From Achromobacter xylosoxidans A8 (GTDB taxonomy: Bacteria > Pseudomonadota > Gammaproteobacteria > Burkholderiales > Burkholderiaceae_B), in the NCBI RefSeq assembly GCF_000165835.1, contig NC_014640.1, forward strand, positions 62,001 through 126,000: a DNA stretch of 64,000 bases, read 5' to 3'. The notes below the pieces were generated by a model that had not been told where the DNA came from, searched no databases, and saw only the letters and a program-made list of their open reading frames with translations. A program made the position numbers and the translations under genes. This document shows positions 1 through 9,039 of this stretch, one piece after another; position 1 is the first letter of the stretch, and the number at the start of each line of letters is the position of its first letter.

Positions 1-99
1 CACTTGCCACAGCGTGATGCGCAGCCGGCGCGCGATGCTGGCGCGGCGGTCCAGCCGCAGCTGGCCCTGCAGGGAATCGGCGGAATCAGTCGTGGTCAT
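1..99 (-). CDS. N-terminus of a probable ABC transporter permease (truncated by window edge)
   Basis: Thirty-three codons read from an ATG at 99 to the window edge, beginning MTTTDSADSLQGQLRLDRRA and basic in character, as expected for the cytoplasmic N-terminal tail ahead of the first membrane segment. It starts 13 bases after the stop of an ABC ATPase on the same strand and follows a receptor gene, so an inner-membrane permease of the same NitT/TauT-type importer is the natural expectation. No membrane segment lies inside the window, so the permease call rests on gene order alone. Confidence 0.6.
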   Translation of the reverse strand, partial: MTTTDSADSLQGQLRLDRRASIARRLRITLWQV

Positions 100-112
100 G
101 ACGCGTATTGGT

Positions 113-883
113 TCAAGCGGCGGCGCGGAACTGCTGTCCCAGCACGCTCCATAGGCTTTGCACGTGGGTCACGAACTGCGGCGTTTCGCGCAGCGTGAAG
201 ACATCGCGCGGATGCGGGATCTCGATGCGCTCGTCCAGCAGCACGCGGCTGGGCGGGCCGGACAGCACCACCACGCGGTCGGACAGCAGGATGGCCTCGT
301 CCAGGTCGTGCGTGACCATGACGATGGTCTGGCCCAGCTTGCGCCAGATCTCGATCAGTTCGCGGTGCAGGTGGGTCTTGGTGTGGGTGTCCAGCGCGCC
401 GAAGGGCTCGTCCAGCAGCAGGATGCGCGGCTCGACCGCCAGGCTCATCAAGAGCGCCACGCGCCGCCGCATGCCGCCCGACAGCTGGTGCGGAAAGGCG
501 TCGGCGAATTGGCTCAGGTGGCCCATTTCCAGCAGCTCGGCCACGCGGCGTTCGATCTTGTCGGCGGACACGCCCTGGAACTTCAGGCCCAGCGCCACGT
601 TCTTTCTTACGCTGAACCAGGGCAGTAGCGTGTCCTTCTGGAAGATGTACCCCAGCGCCGGCGGCACCTGCCCGTCGACCACGCGGCCGTCCACGCGGAT
701 GGTGCCGGTGGTCGGCCGCAGAAAGCCCGCGATCATGTTCAGCAGCGTGCTCTTGCCGCAACCCGAAGGGCCGACGATGGAGACGAACTCGCCCTCCGGG
801 ATCGTCAGGCTGACCTCGCCCACCGCGTGCGTGGTGGCCTGGCGCGTCTGGTAGGCCTTGCCCACCTTGTCCAGCGTGATCAT
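113..883 (-). CDS. ABC transporter ATP-binding protein (nitrate/taurine/sulfonate type)
   Basis: A 256-residue ATPase that would power an uptake ABC transporter from the cytoplasmic face. All hallmarks are visible: Walker A GPSGCGKST, a Q-loop (YIFQKDTLLPW), the signature LSGGM, Walker B ILLLDEPFGALD and the H-loop MVTHDLDEA. The chosen start (MITLDKVGKAY) overlaps the stop codon of the upstream receptor gene by one base, which suggests translational coupling; a longer reading 14 codons upstream has no homologous look. The order receptor, ATPase, permease on one strand marks an operon. The substrate cannot be told from sequence; this class carries nitrate, taurine, sulfonates or pyrimidine precursors. 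Confidence 0.9.
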   Translation of the reverse strand: MITLDKVGKAYQTRQATTHAVGEVSLTIPEGEFVSIVGPSGCGKSTLLNMIAGFLRPTTGTIRVDGRVVDGQVPPALGYIFQKDTLLPWFSVRKNVALGLKFQGVSADKIERRVAELLEMGHLSQFADAFPHQLSGGMRRRVALLMSLAVEPRILLLDEPFGALDTHTKTHLHRELIEIWRKLGQTIVMVTHDLDEAILLSDRVVVLSGPPSRVLLDERIEIPHPRDVFTLRETPQFVTHVQSLWSVLGQQFRAAA

Positions 884-1941
884 CAAAGGCCCCGGGCGCG
901 GCGCACGAAGCTCATGTTCACGCAACGGTCGTAGGGCACGGTCTTGATCTCGTCGTTGGAGAACTGGCGACCGTCGCCCATGATGGCCGTCATGCGGTCA
1001 TAGGCGTCCTGGGTGATGATGTTGTCCTTCAGGAACACCGTTTCCTTGTAGACGCCCAGCGTCTTCTCGATGGCGGCGCGCGGAAAGGCGTTCAGGTAAT
1101 CGTCGTAGATCGCGTCGGTGACGGCCGCGGCGCTGTTGGCGCTGATGAAGTCCTGCGCGCGGACCAGACCGGTCACGAAGGCCTGCACCACTTCGGGACG
1201 CTTCTGGATGGTGTCCTGCAAAGTCAGGGCCGCGATGCCGGGTACGTCGCCGCCCATGAATTCGTTCCACGAGCTCTCAGTGGTGGCGTCGAAGATGGGC
1301 ACGCCCCAGCCTTCCTGCTGGGCCTGTTCCATCATGGACATGGTGGCCATGCTGGCGGACACGGAGCCGGTCTTGAGCGCGCCCAGCATGGTCGCCAGGT
1401 CGCCCAGCGGGCGGATGTCCACCTTGTCGGCCACGCCGGCCTTCTGCATCAGGTACAGCGCCATGAGCCAGGTGCTGGACTGCGGCTGGGTGGCGCCCAC
1501 GCGCTTGCCGGCCAGGTCCTTCAACGATTTGATCTTGCCGCTTTCGAAGTCTTCGCGGCGCACGATGACGTTGGCGTAGGTGAGCTTGCGGTCGAAGCCG
1601 AACACCAGCGTGGCGGGCTTGCCGGCCAGCGTCAGCGCGGGGGCGGCCGTCGCGGCGGTGGCGCCGAACACGATCTGGCCCGCGGCCAGCAACTGGTTGG
1701 TGCGCGGACCGCTCTGCGAATTCAGGTATTCGACTTCCAGCCCACCCTCGCCGAAATAGCCCTTCTTCAGCGCGACGTAGCCGGCCGCGAAGAACGGGTC
1801 GATGCTGCCCTGGCCATAGACGACGCGGCCCAGCTTGGGCTGCGCGAACGCGACGCGGCCGTTGATGAGGCTGATGCCGGCCAGCGCGCCTGCGGCGGCC
1901 AGCACGCGGCGGCGGGTGGTGGAGTCGGGGCTGTTGCTCAT
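883..1941 (-). CDS. ABC transporter substrate-binding protein (NMT1/SsuA-like), Tat-type signal
   Basis: A periplasmic solute receptor of about 352 residues. The N-terminus carries a twin-arginine-like signal (TTRRRVLAAAGALAGISL) followed by a VAFAQP cleavage region. The mature part has the NMT1/THI5-like fold pattern (RVVYGQGSIDPFFAAGYVALKKGYF). The start at 1941 is preceded by a GAGGAC ribosome site; a start 15 codons upstream would disrupt the signal peptide. It is the first gene of the importer operon with the ATPase and permease. Ligand unknown; sulfonates, nitrate-like ions or thiamine-pyrimidine precursors are typical of the family. Confidence 0.85.
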   Translation of the reverse strand: MSNSPDSTTRRRVLAAAGALAGISLINGRVAFAQPKLGRVVYGQGSIDPFFAAGYVALKKGYFGEGGLEVEYLNSQSGPRTNQLLAAGQIVFGATAATAAPALTLAGKPATLVFGFDRKLTYANVIVRREDFESGKIKSLKDLAGKRVGATQPQSSTWLMALYLMQKAGVADKVDIRPLGDLATMLGALKTGSVSASMATMSMMEQAQQEGWGVPIFDATTESSWNEFMGGDVPGIAALTLQDTIQKRPEVVQAFVTGLVRAQDFISANSAAAVTDAIYDDYLNAFPRAAIEKTLGVYKETVFLKDNIITQDAYDRMTAIMGDGRQFSNDEIKTVPYDRCVNMSFVRRARGL

Positions 1942-2012
1942 GTCGTCCTCGGAATAGGTCTGGTTGCAGCGGTTTGGCGTAGACAATACCCCAGCAACTG
2001 GCGTCCAACAAT

Positions 2013-2040
2013 GGAAAACGCCCGGTTGCCCGGGCGTTGT
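2013..2040 (-). terminator. Rho-independent terminator downstream of topB
   Basis: A nine-base-pair GC-rich stem (2017-2025 with 2030-2038, AACGCCCGG/CCGGGCGTT) with a four-base loop. On the minus strand it is followed by a short T-run (complement of 2015-2018). It lies about 35 bases beyond the topB stop, so it fits a terminator for that transcript. Confidence 0.75.
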
Positions 2041-2072
2041 GCGCGATACGAGGAAGAGGCGTGGCTCCCCTG

Positions 2073-4697
2073 CTATGCGGCGGTCTTTTTAGGCGCTGCC
2101 TTTTTCACGGCTTTCTTGACGGCCGTTTTCGTGGCCGTCTTGGTTGCGGTCTTCTTCACTGCGGCCTTCTTGGCCGGCGCTTTCTTGGCGGCGGTCTTGG
2201 TCGCGGTTTTGGCAGCCGTCTTGGCCGGCGCGCGGCCCGGCTTTTCAGGACGCGGCTCGAACTCGAAGCCGATCTTGCCGTCCGGCTGGCGGACGAGGAA
2301 GGCCTTGAACTTGCGGTTGGTACGGCTGGAGACGAAGCCGTCGAGCAGGTCGGTGCGGCCGTTGGTCAGCAGCTTTTCCATCTGCTCGCGCGAGATCTCC
2401 TGCTGCAGGATGACCTTGCCCGAACGGAAATCGCAGCTCTTTTCGGGGCCGACGGATTTCTCGCAGACGTAGCTCATACCGTGCTCGAACACGCGCGACT
2501 GGCACTTGGGGCACGAACCCACCGGCGTGTGGCCGGAGAAGTCCACGGCCTCGTTGTCGTCTTCGTCGCTTTGGCCGAAGTCGAACTCCAGCTTGAATTC
2601 ATCGCTGATGCGCAGGATGGCGGCGAACGGCCGGCCCATCTTGCTGATGAAGCCTTGCAGCGGGCCGATCTCGCGCTTGGCCAGCAGCTCTTCGACTTCC
2701 GGCAGCTCGAAGGTGCGGCCGCCCGGGTGCTTGCCGATGGAGAAGTCGCAGGCGGTGCAGGCAAAGCGGCGATAGTTTTCCTTCACCACGGCGCCGCACT
2801 TGGGGCACGGCGTTTGCAGCGTGGCGTAGTCGCCCGGCACCGTGTCGCGCTCGTATTCCTTGGCGCGCTTGACGATGACCTGCGTCATCTGCGCGATCTC
2901 GCGCATGAAGGCCTCGCGGCCCAGGCCGCCCTGCTCGATCTGCTTGAGCTTGTGCTCCCATTCGCCGGTGAGTTCCGGCGAGGTCAGTTCGGTCACGTCC
3001 AGGCCCGACAGCAGCGTCATCAGCTGGCGCGCTTTGGCGGTGGGCACCAGGTCGCGGCCTTCGCGGCGCAGGTAGACCTCGTTGAGCAGGCCTTCGATGA
3101 TGGCGGCGCGCGTGGCCGGCGTGCCCAGGCCGCGCTCGGACATGGCTTCGCGCAGCTCTTCGTCGTCCACCAGCTTGCCCGCGCCTTCCATGGCCGACAG
3201 CAGCGTGCCTTCGTTGAAGCGCGCCGGGGGCTTGGTCGACAGGCCGACGGCCTCCACGTCCTCGGTGCGCACGGTCTCGCCGTCCGCCACGGGTACCAGG
3301 TTGGCGTCTTCGCCCTGGGCTTCCTTGCCGTAGACGGCCAGCCATCCCGGGCTGACCAGCACCTTGCCGTCGGTGCGGAAGCGGTGCCCCTGCACTTCGG
3401 TCATGCGGGTGGTGACGCGGTATTCGGCGGCGGGAAAGAACACCGCCAGGAAGCGCTTGAGCACCAGGTCGTACAGCTTGGCCTCGGCCTCGCTCAGGTC
3501 GTGCGGGATCTGCAGCGTGGGGATGATGGCAAAGTGGTCCGACACCTTCTTGTTGTCGAAGATGCGGCGGTTCGGCTTGACCCATTGATTGCCGACCACG
3601 GTTTCCGCGTGGCGCGACAGGCCGCCCACGGCATTGGAGCCGCCCTTGGCCAGCGCGCGCATGGTCTCCTGCACCGTGGCGATATAGTCCTCGGGCAGAT
3701 AGCGCGAATCGGTACGCGGGTAGGTCAGCGCCTTGTGGCGTTCGTACAGGGTCTGCGCCAGCGCCAGCGTGGTCTTGGCCGAAAAGCCGAAGCGGCCGTT
3801 GGCTTCGCGCTGCAGCGAGGTCAGGTCGTACAGGGCCGGCGACATCTGGGTCGACGGCTTGGATTCTTCCGTGACGTTGCCCGGCTGTTCGCGGCAGGCG
3901 GCCACCACGCTTTGCGCGGCGGCTTCCGACCACAGGCGCGATTCGCGCTTTTCCGGGTCGCGGTCGTCTTTCTTGAACTGCGGGTCGATCCAGCGGCCTT
4001 CGTACAGGCCGGCGGCAGCCACGAAGGTGGCGCGCACTTCCCAGTAGTCGCGCGGCACGAAGCGGCGGATGCGTTCCTCGCGCTCGGCCACGATGGCCAG
4101 CGTGGGCGTCTGCACCCGACCGACCGGGGTCTTGAAGAAGCCGCCGTCCTTGCTGTTGAAGGCGGTCATGGCGCGGGTGCCGTTGATGCCCACCAGCCAG
4201 TCGGCCTCGGCGCGCGAACGCGCGGCGGCTTCCAGCGGCTTGAGCTGGGAGTCGTCGCGCAGGTTGGCGAAGGCTTCGCGGATGGCGGCCTGGGTCATCG
4301 ACTGCAGCCACAGGCGCTGGATCGGCTTCTTCACGCCCGCGTACTGAATGATGTAGCGGAAGATCAGTTCGCCCTCGCGCCCGGCGTCACAGGCGTTGAT
4401 GATGGCGTCGACGTCCTTGCGCTTGGCCAAGCGGACCAGCAGCTTAAGCCGTTCGGCGGATTTCTTGTCGGTGGGACCCAGTTCGAACTCGGGCGGAATC
4501 ACGGGCAGGTGCGTGAAGCTCCACTTCCCCTTGACCGGATCGTTGGGCGCGACCAAGCTGAGCAAATGCCCGATACTCGATGCGAGGACGTAACGTTCGC
4601 TTTCAAAATAGTCGCCCTCGCGCGCGAAGCCTCCCAAGGCGCGTGATATATCAAGGGCCACCGAGGGCTTCTCGGCAATAATCAGCGTTTTATTCAT
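2073..4697 (-). CDS. topB: DNA topoisomerase III with a lysine/alanine-rich C-terminal tail
   Basis: An 874-residue type IA topoisomerase, which passes single DNA strands through a transient break and acts in decatenation and recombination. The TOPRIM start is evident (MNKTLIIAEKPSVALDI and the acidic DAGREGE motif). The catalytic tyrosine is Tyr326 in LTYPRTDSRY. C-terminal zinc-finger modules follow (CPKCGAVVKE with a later CTAC pair, and CPKCQSRVFE). The last ~50 residues are an alternating K/A/T tail (AKTATKTAAKKAPAKKAA-like), resembling histone-H1-like bacterial tails and probably binding DNA. The start is the ATG that opens the conserved TOPRIM domain; a longer reading upstream is not homologous-looking. 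A terminator hairpin follows. Confidence 0.95.
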   Translation of the reverse strand: MNKTLIIAEKPSVALDISRALGGFAREGDYFESERYVLASSIGHLLSLVAPNDPVKGKWSFTHLPVIPPEFELGPTDKKSAERLKLLVRLAKRKDVDAIINACDAGREGELIFRYIIQYAGVKKPIQRLWLQSMTQAAIREAFANLRDDSQLKPLEAAARSRAEADWLVGINGTRAMTAFNSKDGGFFKTPVGRVQTPTLAIVAEREERIRRFVPRDYWEVRATFVAAAGLYEGRWIDPQFKKDDRDPEKRESRLWSEAAAQSVVAACREQPGNVTEESKPSTQMSPALYDLTSLQREANGRFGFSAKTTLALAQTLYERHKALTYPRTDSRYLPEDYIATVQETMRALAKGGSNAVGGLSRHAETVVGNQWVKPNRRIFDNKKVSDHFAIIPTLQIPHDLSEAEAKLYDLVLKRFLAVFFPAAEYRVTTRMTEVQGHRFRTDGKVLVSPGWLAVYGKEAQGEDANLVPVADGETVRTEDVEAVGLSTKPPARFNEGTLLSAMEGAGKLVDDEELREAMSERGLGTPATRAAIIEGLLNEVYLRREGRDLVPTAKARQLMTLLSGLDVTELTSPELTGEWEHKLKQIEQGGLGREAFMREIAQMTQVIVKRAKEYERDTVPGDYATLQTPCPKCGAVVKENYRRFACTACDFSIGKHPGGRTFELPEVEELLAKREIGPLQGFISKMGRPFAAILRISDEFKLEFDFGQSDEDDNEAVDFSGHTPVGSCPKCQSRVFEHGMSYVCEKSVGPEKSCDFRSGKVILQQEISREQMEKLLTNGRTDLLDGFVSSRTNRKFKAFLVRQPDGKIGFEFEPRPEKPGRAPAKTAAKTATKTAAKKAPAKKAAVKKTATKTATKTAVKKAVKKAAPKKTAA

Positions 4698-4759
4698 GTG
4701 TATCCAGTGGCGGCAGTCCCGCCGTAGTAGCGCGGATAATAAGATCGGAGATTCGCCAG

Positions 4760-7390
4760 ATGCAAGTCGGCACTGAAAGACAAGCGGGATCCGAACTACA
4801 CGCTTGGCGTCAATTCCTGGCGCGCAGCACCCTCTGGCTAGGTGTTTTGCTGCTGGGAAGCGCCGCGGTTTGCTGGGTCGCCGCCAACTGGCAGGACATG
4901 ACAAAAGTGCAGCGCTTCGCCGGCATTCAGGGCTTGCTGGCGGTCTGCGCGCTGGCCGCCGCCTGGGCCGGATTGCGCCTGCGGGCCAGCCCGGGCGTGC
5001 GCCGCACCATACCGGGCGCCCTGCTCGCCCTGGCCGGCATCCTCTTGGGCGCGCTGCTCGCCTTACTAGGCCAAACTTACCAGACTGGCGCCGATACCTG
5101 GGAACTGTTCGCCTGGTGGGCGCTGCTGCTGCTGCCTTGGGCGCTGGCCGCCGGCAGCCAGGCCGTCTGGCTGCTGTGGGTGCTGGTGCTGAACGTGGCG
5201 ATGGCCTTGTGGCTGGGCGAGCGGGTGTTCTCCTGGGTGCTGATATTCGGCGGCCCGGGCGTGCCCGGCCTGATGATGGCCGGCTTGAACCTGGTGCTGC
5301 TGCTGGGCTGGGAGCTGGCTGCCCGCCGCTGGCGCGCCAGCACCCTGGTCGGTCCGCGGGTCCTGGCCGCCCTGGCGATCAGCGTGCTGGTGCTGACCCA
5401 GATGCTTGGCGACTTCCTGGGCCGCGGCCTGGGCCTCTATAACGGCATCGCCTGGGTCGCGGTGACCCTGGGCCTGGGCTTCTATTATCAGAAGGGCCGG
5501 CGCGACCTGATCATCCTGGCCATGCTGGCCGCCGGCGTCATCTGCGTGTCGCTGCGGGTGGCGGGCGAATGGCTGCTGCGCCTGGAGCCCGGCGTCTGGG
5601 CGGCCTTGCCGCTGGCGGCGCTACTCATGGCCGAGGCCGTCTTGGCCGCGCGCTGGCTGCGCCGGCTTGCCGGCGACCCGCAGACGGCGGTGGTCGCGGC
5701 CGCCGATTCCGAACCGGCTGCGGCTTCGGCCGGCAACTCGGTGGACCCGGCCGACGCCAGCGCGCCGGTCGCGCAATTGGCGCCGGTCCCGGCGCCGCAG
5801 GCGGATCCGCCCTGGTACGTGCAGTGCCTGTTGGGCTTGAGCGCCTGGCTGTCGACGGTGTTGCTGCTGGTGTTCATCGCCTTCTCGGGCTTCATCACTT
5901 CCGAAGGCGGCGCGCTGGTGGCCGGGCTGGTGCTGTGCGCCGCCGGCGTGGCGGTGCTGCGCAGCGATGCGGGTCCGTTCTGGCGCCAGTGCGGCACGGC
6001 CATGGCCTTTGCTGGGCAAATTTTGATCATCTTCGGGCTATCCAGTTCGACCTCGTTCGCCAGCGCCTGCGTATTCGTGCTGCTGATGGCGGCCACGGTC
6101 TACGCGGTGGGTCCCGACGTCATCCTGCGCTTCCTGAGCGGCCTGCTGATCGCCGCGGCGGGGGCGGGCCTGATCTGGCGCGGCCTGTCGCCCGACCTGG
6201 GCGGCGAAGACCTGCTGGATGCCTGGCTGGGCTTCGACGTCATGCGCGCCACCTTCGTATGGCTGCCCATCGCCGTGACCGGCGCCTGGGCCACCGCCGT
6301 CATTTTCAGTGTCAGCCATCGTCTGGGCGGCAAGCGCGCCCATGCGTTGCAGCCGCTGGCTTGGGCCTTCCTGCTGTCGGTGCAAGGCATGGTGTGGCTG
6401 GCGGGTGGCCTCTCCGCCCAGCAGCTGCCCGCCATGTGGCAGCTCAATCCGCATACGGCGGTGCTGGTGGTTGCAGGGGCGCTGCTGCCCCTGGCGGCTG
6501 CCTTTGCGGTGCTGTGGCCCCGCCGCCACGTGCTGACCGCTGGCGTCACCTGGGGCGTCCCGATAGCCCTGTTGATCCTGGCGCTGTTCTGGCTGCCCAG
6601 CCCCGGCGTGGGCTTCGCGCTGGCCTGGCTGCTGCTGGGCTTCGGCTTGAACCAGTCGCGCCTGGTCGTGTTCGGGGTGATCAGCCTGCTGGCCTATCTG
6701 GGCGTCTATTACTACCAGTTGGACGTGCCGCTGCTGCAAAAAGCCTTGTGGCTGGGCGGCGCCGCCCTGCTGCTGTTCGTGCTGCGTGCCCTGGTCTGGC
6801 TGGTGCCGCGCCTGATGCGCACCATTGCGCCCAGCCGACGCGCGCCCCTGCCGCCGGTGTCGGCGCCCTTGCGCTGGCGCACGTTGGCCATCCTGGGCGG
6901 TCTGGCGCTGGTACTGGTGGTCGCCAACGGCGGTATCTGGCAGCGTGAAAAGCTGCTGGCTTCCGGCAAGGTGGTCATCCTGGAACTGGCGCCGGTGGAT
7001 CCCCGTTCGCTGATGCAAGGCGATTACATGGCGCTGAACTTCGCTGCCAGCCGGGAGGTCACGCGCCTGCGGCTGGGCGGCGAGCGGCCCGAGGCCGAGG
7101 AATCGGTCATGGGCTACGAGCCGGACGGCTATGTGATGCTGCAGACCGACGCGCGCGGCGTTGGGCAGCCGCTACGCATCCAGCCCGACACGCACCCGCA
7201 TACCGATGCCGAAGTGCCGCTGCGTTACCGCATCCGCGACAACAGCGTGCGCATCGTGACCAACGCCTATTTCTTCCCGGAAGGCCAGGCCGAGCGCTAT
7301 CAGGTCGCCAAGTACGGCGAGCTGCGCGTGGCGGAAAACGGCGAGGCCCTGCTCGTGCGGATGCTGGATCAGGACCTCAAGCCGCTGTAG
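4760..7390 (+). CDS. Polytopic membrane protein, DUF2157/DUF4401-like fused to a GDYxxLxY domain
   Basis: An 876-residue inner-membrane protein with about twenty hydrophobic segments. The N-terminal part (residues ~15-150) resembles DUF2157 ([20 protein letters not shown]) and the middle resembles DUF4401. After the last membrane helix comes a soluble domain carrying [12 protein letters not shown], the signature of the GDYxxLxY family, plus a conserved [17 protein letters not shown] stretch. In many bacteria these are separate neighbouring proteins; here they form one polypeptide. A long Ala/Pro-rich linker (residues ~310-350) separates two membrane blocks. Function is unknown. It is divergent from topB and its 3' end overlaps gluQ on the other strand by 14 bases. 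Confidence 0.8.
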   Translation: MQVGTERQAGSELHAWRQFLARSTLWLGVLLLGSAAVCWVAANWQDMTKVQRFAGIQGLLAVCALAAAWAGLRLRASPGVRRTIPGALLALAGILLGALLALLGQTYQTGADTWELFAWWALLLLPWALAAGSQAVWLLWVLVLNVAMALWLGERVFSWVLIFGGPGVPGLMMAGLNLVLLLGWELAARRWRASTLVGPRVLAALAISVLVLTQMLGDFLGRGLGLYNGIAWVAVTLGLGFYYQKGRRDLIILAMLAAGVICVSLRVAGEWLLRLEPGVWAALPLAALLMAEAVLAARWLRRLAGDPQTAVVAAADSEPAAASAGNSVDPADASAPVAQLAPVPAPQADPPWYVQCLLGLSAWLSTVLLLVFIAFSGFITSEGGALVAGLVLCAAGVAVLRSDAGPFWRQCGTAMAFAGQILIIFGLSSSTSFASACVFVLLMAATVYAVGPDVILRFLSGLLIAAAGAGLIWRGLSPDLGGEDLLDAWLGFDVMRATFVWLPIAVTGAWATAVIFSVSHRLGGKRAHALQPLAWAFLLSVQGMVWLAGGLSAQQLPAMWQLNPHTAVLVVAGALLPLAAAFAVLWPRRHVLTAGVTWGVPIALLILALFWLPSPGVGFALAWLLLGFGLNQSRLVVFGVISLLAYLGVYYYQLDVPLLQKALWLGGAALLLFVLRALVWLVPRLMRTIAPSRRAPLPPVSAPLRWRTLAILGGLALVLVVANGGIWQREKLLASGKVVILELAPVDPRSLMQGDYMALNFAASREVTRLRLGGERPEAEESVMGYEPDGYVMLQTDARGVGQPLRIQPDTHPHTDAEVPLRYRIRDNSVRIVTNAYFFPEGQAERYQVAKYGELRVAENGEALLVRMLDQDLKPL

Positions 7391-8273
7391 CGGCGCACAG
7401 CGGGAAGCGCCGCGCCCATTGCGCGGTGGCTTCCCGCAGGAATTGGTCGCGGTTCGCGGTGTCGATGACGCCGAAGCCCAAGGCGCGCCAGGCGGCCGTC
7501 AGCGCCGCCAGGGGCGCGCCGGTGTCGATGGGCGGGGCGCCGTTTTGCTTGGACAGTTTCAGGCCGCTGGACGCGTCCAGGATCAGTGGCACATGCAGGT
7601 AGCGCACCGGCGACAACCCTAGCAGCCGCCCCAGCACGCGCTGGCGCGCGGTGGAACTGAGCAAGTCCGCGCCGCGCACCACGTCGGTCACGCCTTGTGC
7701 GGCGTCGTCCACCACCACCGCCAATTGGTAAGCCCACAGGCCGTCGGCCCGCCGCAAGGCGATGTCGCCCACGGCCTGCGCCACGTTCTGTTCCTGCGGC
7801 CCCAGCCAGCGGTCCACGAAATGTTCCACGCCCTCCGGCATGATCACGCGCCAGGCGCGGGCTTCGCGGCCTGCCGGCAGGCCATGGCGGCAGGTGCCGG
7901 GATACGGGCGCTCGCCATCGGCGCCCGGGGCGGTCTGGCCGCGCAGCGCCGAATCGGCGATTTCGCGCCGGGTGCAGCCGCAGCCGTAGATCAGGCCGCG
8001 TGCAGCTAGCGAGTCGAAGGCGGCCTGATAGGCGTCGTTGCGGCGCGATTGCCACATGATGTCGCCGTCCCAGGCCAGGCCCAGCGCATCCAATTGGCCC
8101 ATGATGACCTCGGCCGCGCCCGGCACCGTGCGTGGCGTGTCCACGTCTTCGATGCGCAGCAGCCAGCGCCCGTTCTGGGCGCGCGCGTCCAGCCAGCTGG
8201 CCAGCGCGGCCACCAGCGAGCCCGCATGCAGCGGGCCGCTGGGGCTGGGGGCGAAGCGGCCGATGTAATTCAC
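7377..8273 (-). CDS. gluQ: Glutamyl-Q tRNA(Asp) synthetase (GluQRS)
   Basis: A 298-residue paralogue of the glutamyl-tRNA synthetase catalytic domain that attaches glutamate to the queuosine base of tRNA(Asp) and lacks an anticodon-binding domain. Seen directly: the class I HIGH-like motif ([13 protein letters not shown]), the KMSKS equivalent ([10 protein letters not shown]), and the zinc-site pattern CGCT followed about 25 residues later by YPGTC. The length matches GluQRS (~300) rather than GltX (~470). The last codons overlap the convergent membrane-protein gene by 14 bases. It lies just downstream of smg on the same strand. Confidence 0.92.
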   Translation of the reverse strand: MNYIGRFAPSPSGPLHAGSLVAALASWLDARAQNGRWLLRIEDVDTPRTVPGAAEVIMGQLDALGLAWDGDIMWQSRRNDAYQAAFDSLAARGLIYGCGCTRREIADSALRGQTAPGADGERPYPGTCRHGLPAGREARAWRVIMPEGVEHFVDRWLGPQEQNVAQAVGDIALRRADGLWAYQLAVVVDDAAQGVTDVVRGADLLSSTARQRVLGRLLGLSPVRYLHVPLILDASSGLKLSKQNGAPPIDTGAPLAALTAAWRALGFGVIDTANRDQFLREATAQWARRFPLCAATAA

Positions 8274-8339
8274 GATGGGATGCCCGCGCGGCGCGGCGCG
8301 CGGGGTGGGGAAAGCGGCATCAAGCGACGCGGATGCCGG

Positions 8340-8798
8340 TCAATGCAGCAGGCGCACGCCGTCTTCGTCCAGCAGCTCTTCCAGGACCAGATTGTCGATC
8401 TCGGCTTCCTGGCTCCAGAGAACCATGAGGGCGATGATCTTGATCTTGGACAGCGGCACGGGCGTTTCCGGCGAAGCCAGGCCCCGGTCGATGACGATTT
8501 CGCGCAGCGGCGCGGGCAGCACGCCAGCCGATTCCAGGAAGGCGATGAAGCCGATGGATTCGGTGCCGAGCTGCTGGTATTCGTTGTCGGTGTAGATCCG
8601 GGTGCCGGTGGCGGGGGCCTGGGCGAGATCGACGCAGCGTTCGGTGGTTTCGGCCAGGCCGTAGAGCCAGCCTAGGGCGTCGTCGATGTCTTCGTGCTCG
8701 AAACCGGCGGCGGCAAGCCGCTTTGCGAGCACGTCGGCCGCAGGACAGGCTTGCGGCGTGTAGTAATTCTCGTACAGATAAACCAGGATATCGAACAT
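8340..8798 (-). CDS. smg: Smg family protein (DUF494)
   Basis: A 152-residue acidic cytoplasmic protein starting MFDILVYLYENYYTPQACPA, the recognisable opening of the Smg/DUF494 family. In proteobacteria this gene usually lies close to dprA and topoisomerase genes. The ATG at 8798 starts exactly at the family's conserved N-terminus. The family's biochemical role is not established. Here gluQ follows 66 bases downstream on the same strand and topB is nearby, but dprA is not in the window. Confidence 0.9.
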   Translation of the reverse strand: MFDILVYLYENYYTPQACPAADVLAKRLAAAGFEHEDIDDALGWLYGLAETTERCVDLAQAPATGTRIYTDNEYQQLGTESIGFIAFLESAGVLPAPLREIVIDRGLASPETPVPLSKIKIIALMVLWSQEAEIDNLVLEELLDEDGVRLLH

Positions 8799-8986
8799 AT
8801 GGCGCAGTTTTGTGCCTGTGTGCACAGTCGGCCCGGAGATCGGCAGACCAGCAAACATGAATTTTACTTTACGCTGATTTAAATAGCCCGGCAACCGGCG
8901 GGAAGGTGGAATGTTGTATGGCGTCACCTTGCGACAACACGCGCACATTTTCCGCCTAAATGCTGCCAATATTCATGATTCGGAGC

Positions 8987-9021
8987 AAAAAGGGGCGGGT
9001 CTCGCAGATCCGCCCCTTTTT
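8987..9021 (-). terminator. Strong bidirectional terminator after the TRAP operon
   Basis: A perfect 12-bp stem (8987-8998 with 9010-9021) built as A5-GGGGCGG and CCGCCCC-T5 around an eleven-base loop. It has T-runs on both strands. On the minus strand it lies 18 bases after the TRAP permease stop. Confidence 0.9.
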
Positions 9022-9039
9022 GTGCGCAGGCCGGTTCCG

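Noticed and set aside
2037..4646. Long open frame on the plus strand opposite topB
   Set aside because: It is a high-GC antisense shadow: arginine/histidine/glycine-rich, no ribosome site, and fully covered by the clearly homologous topB.
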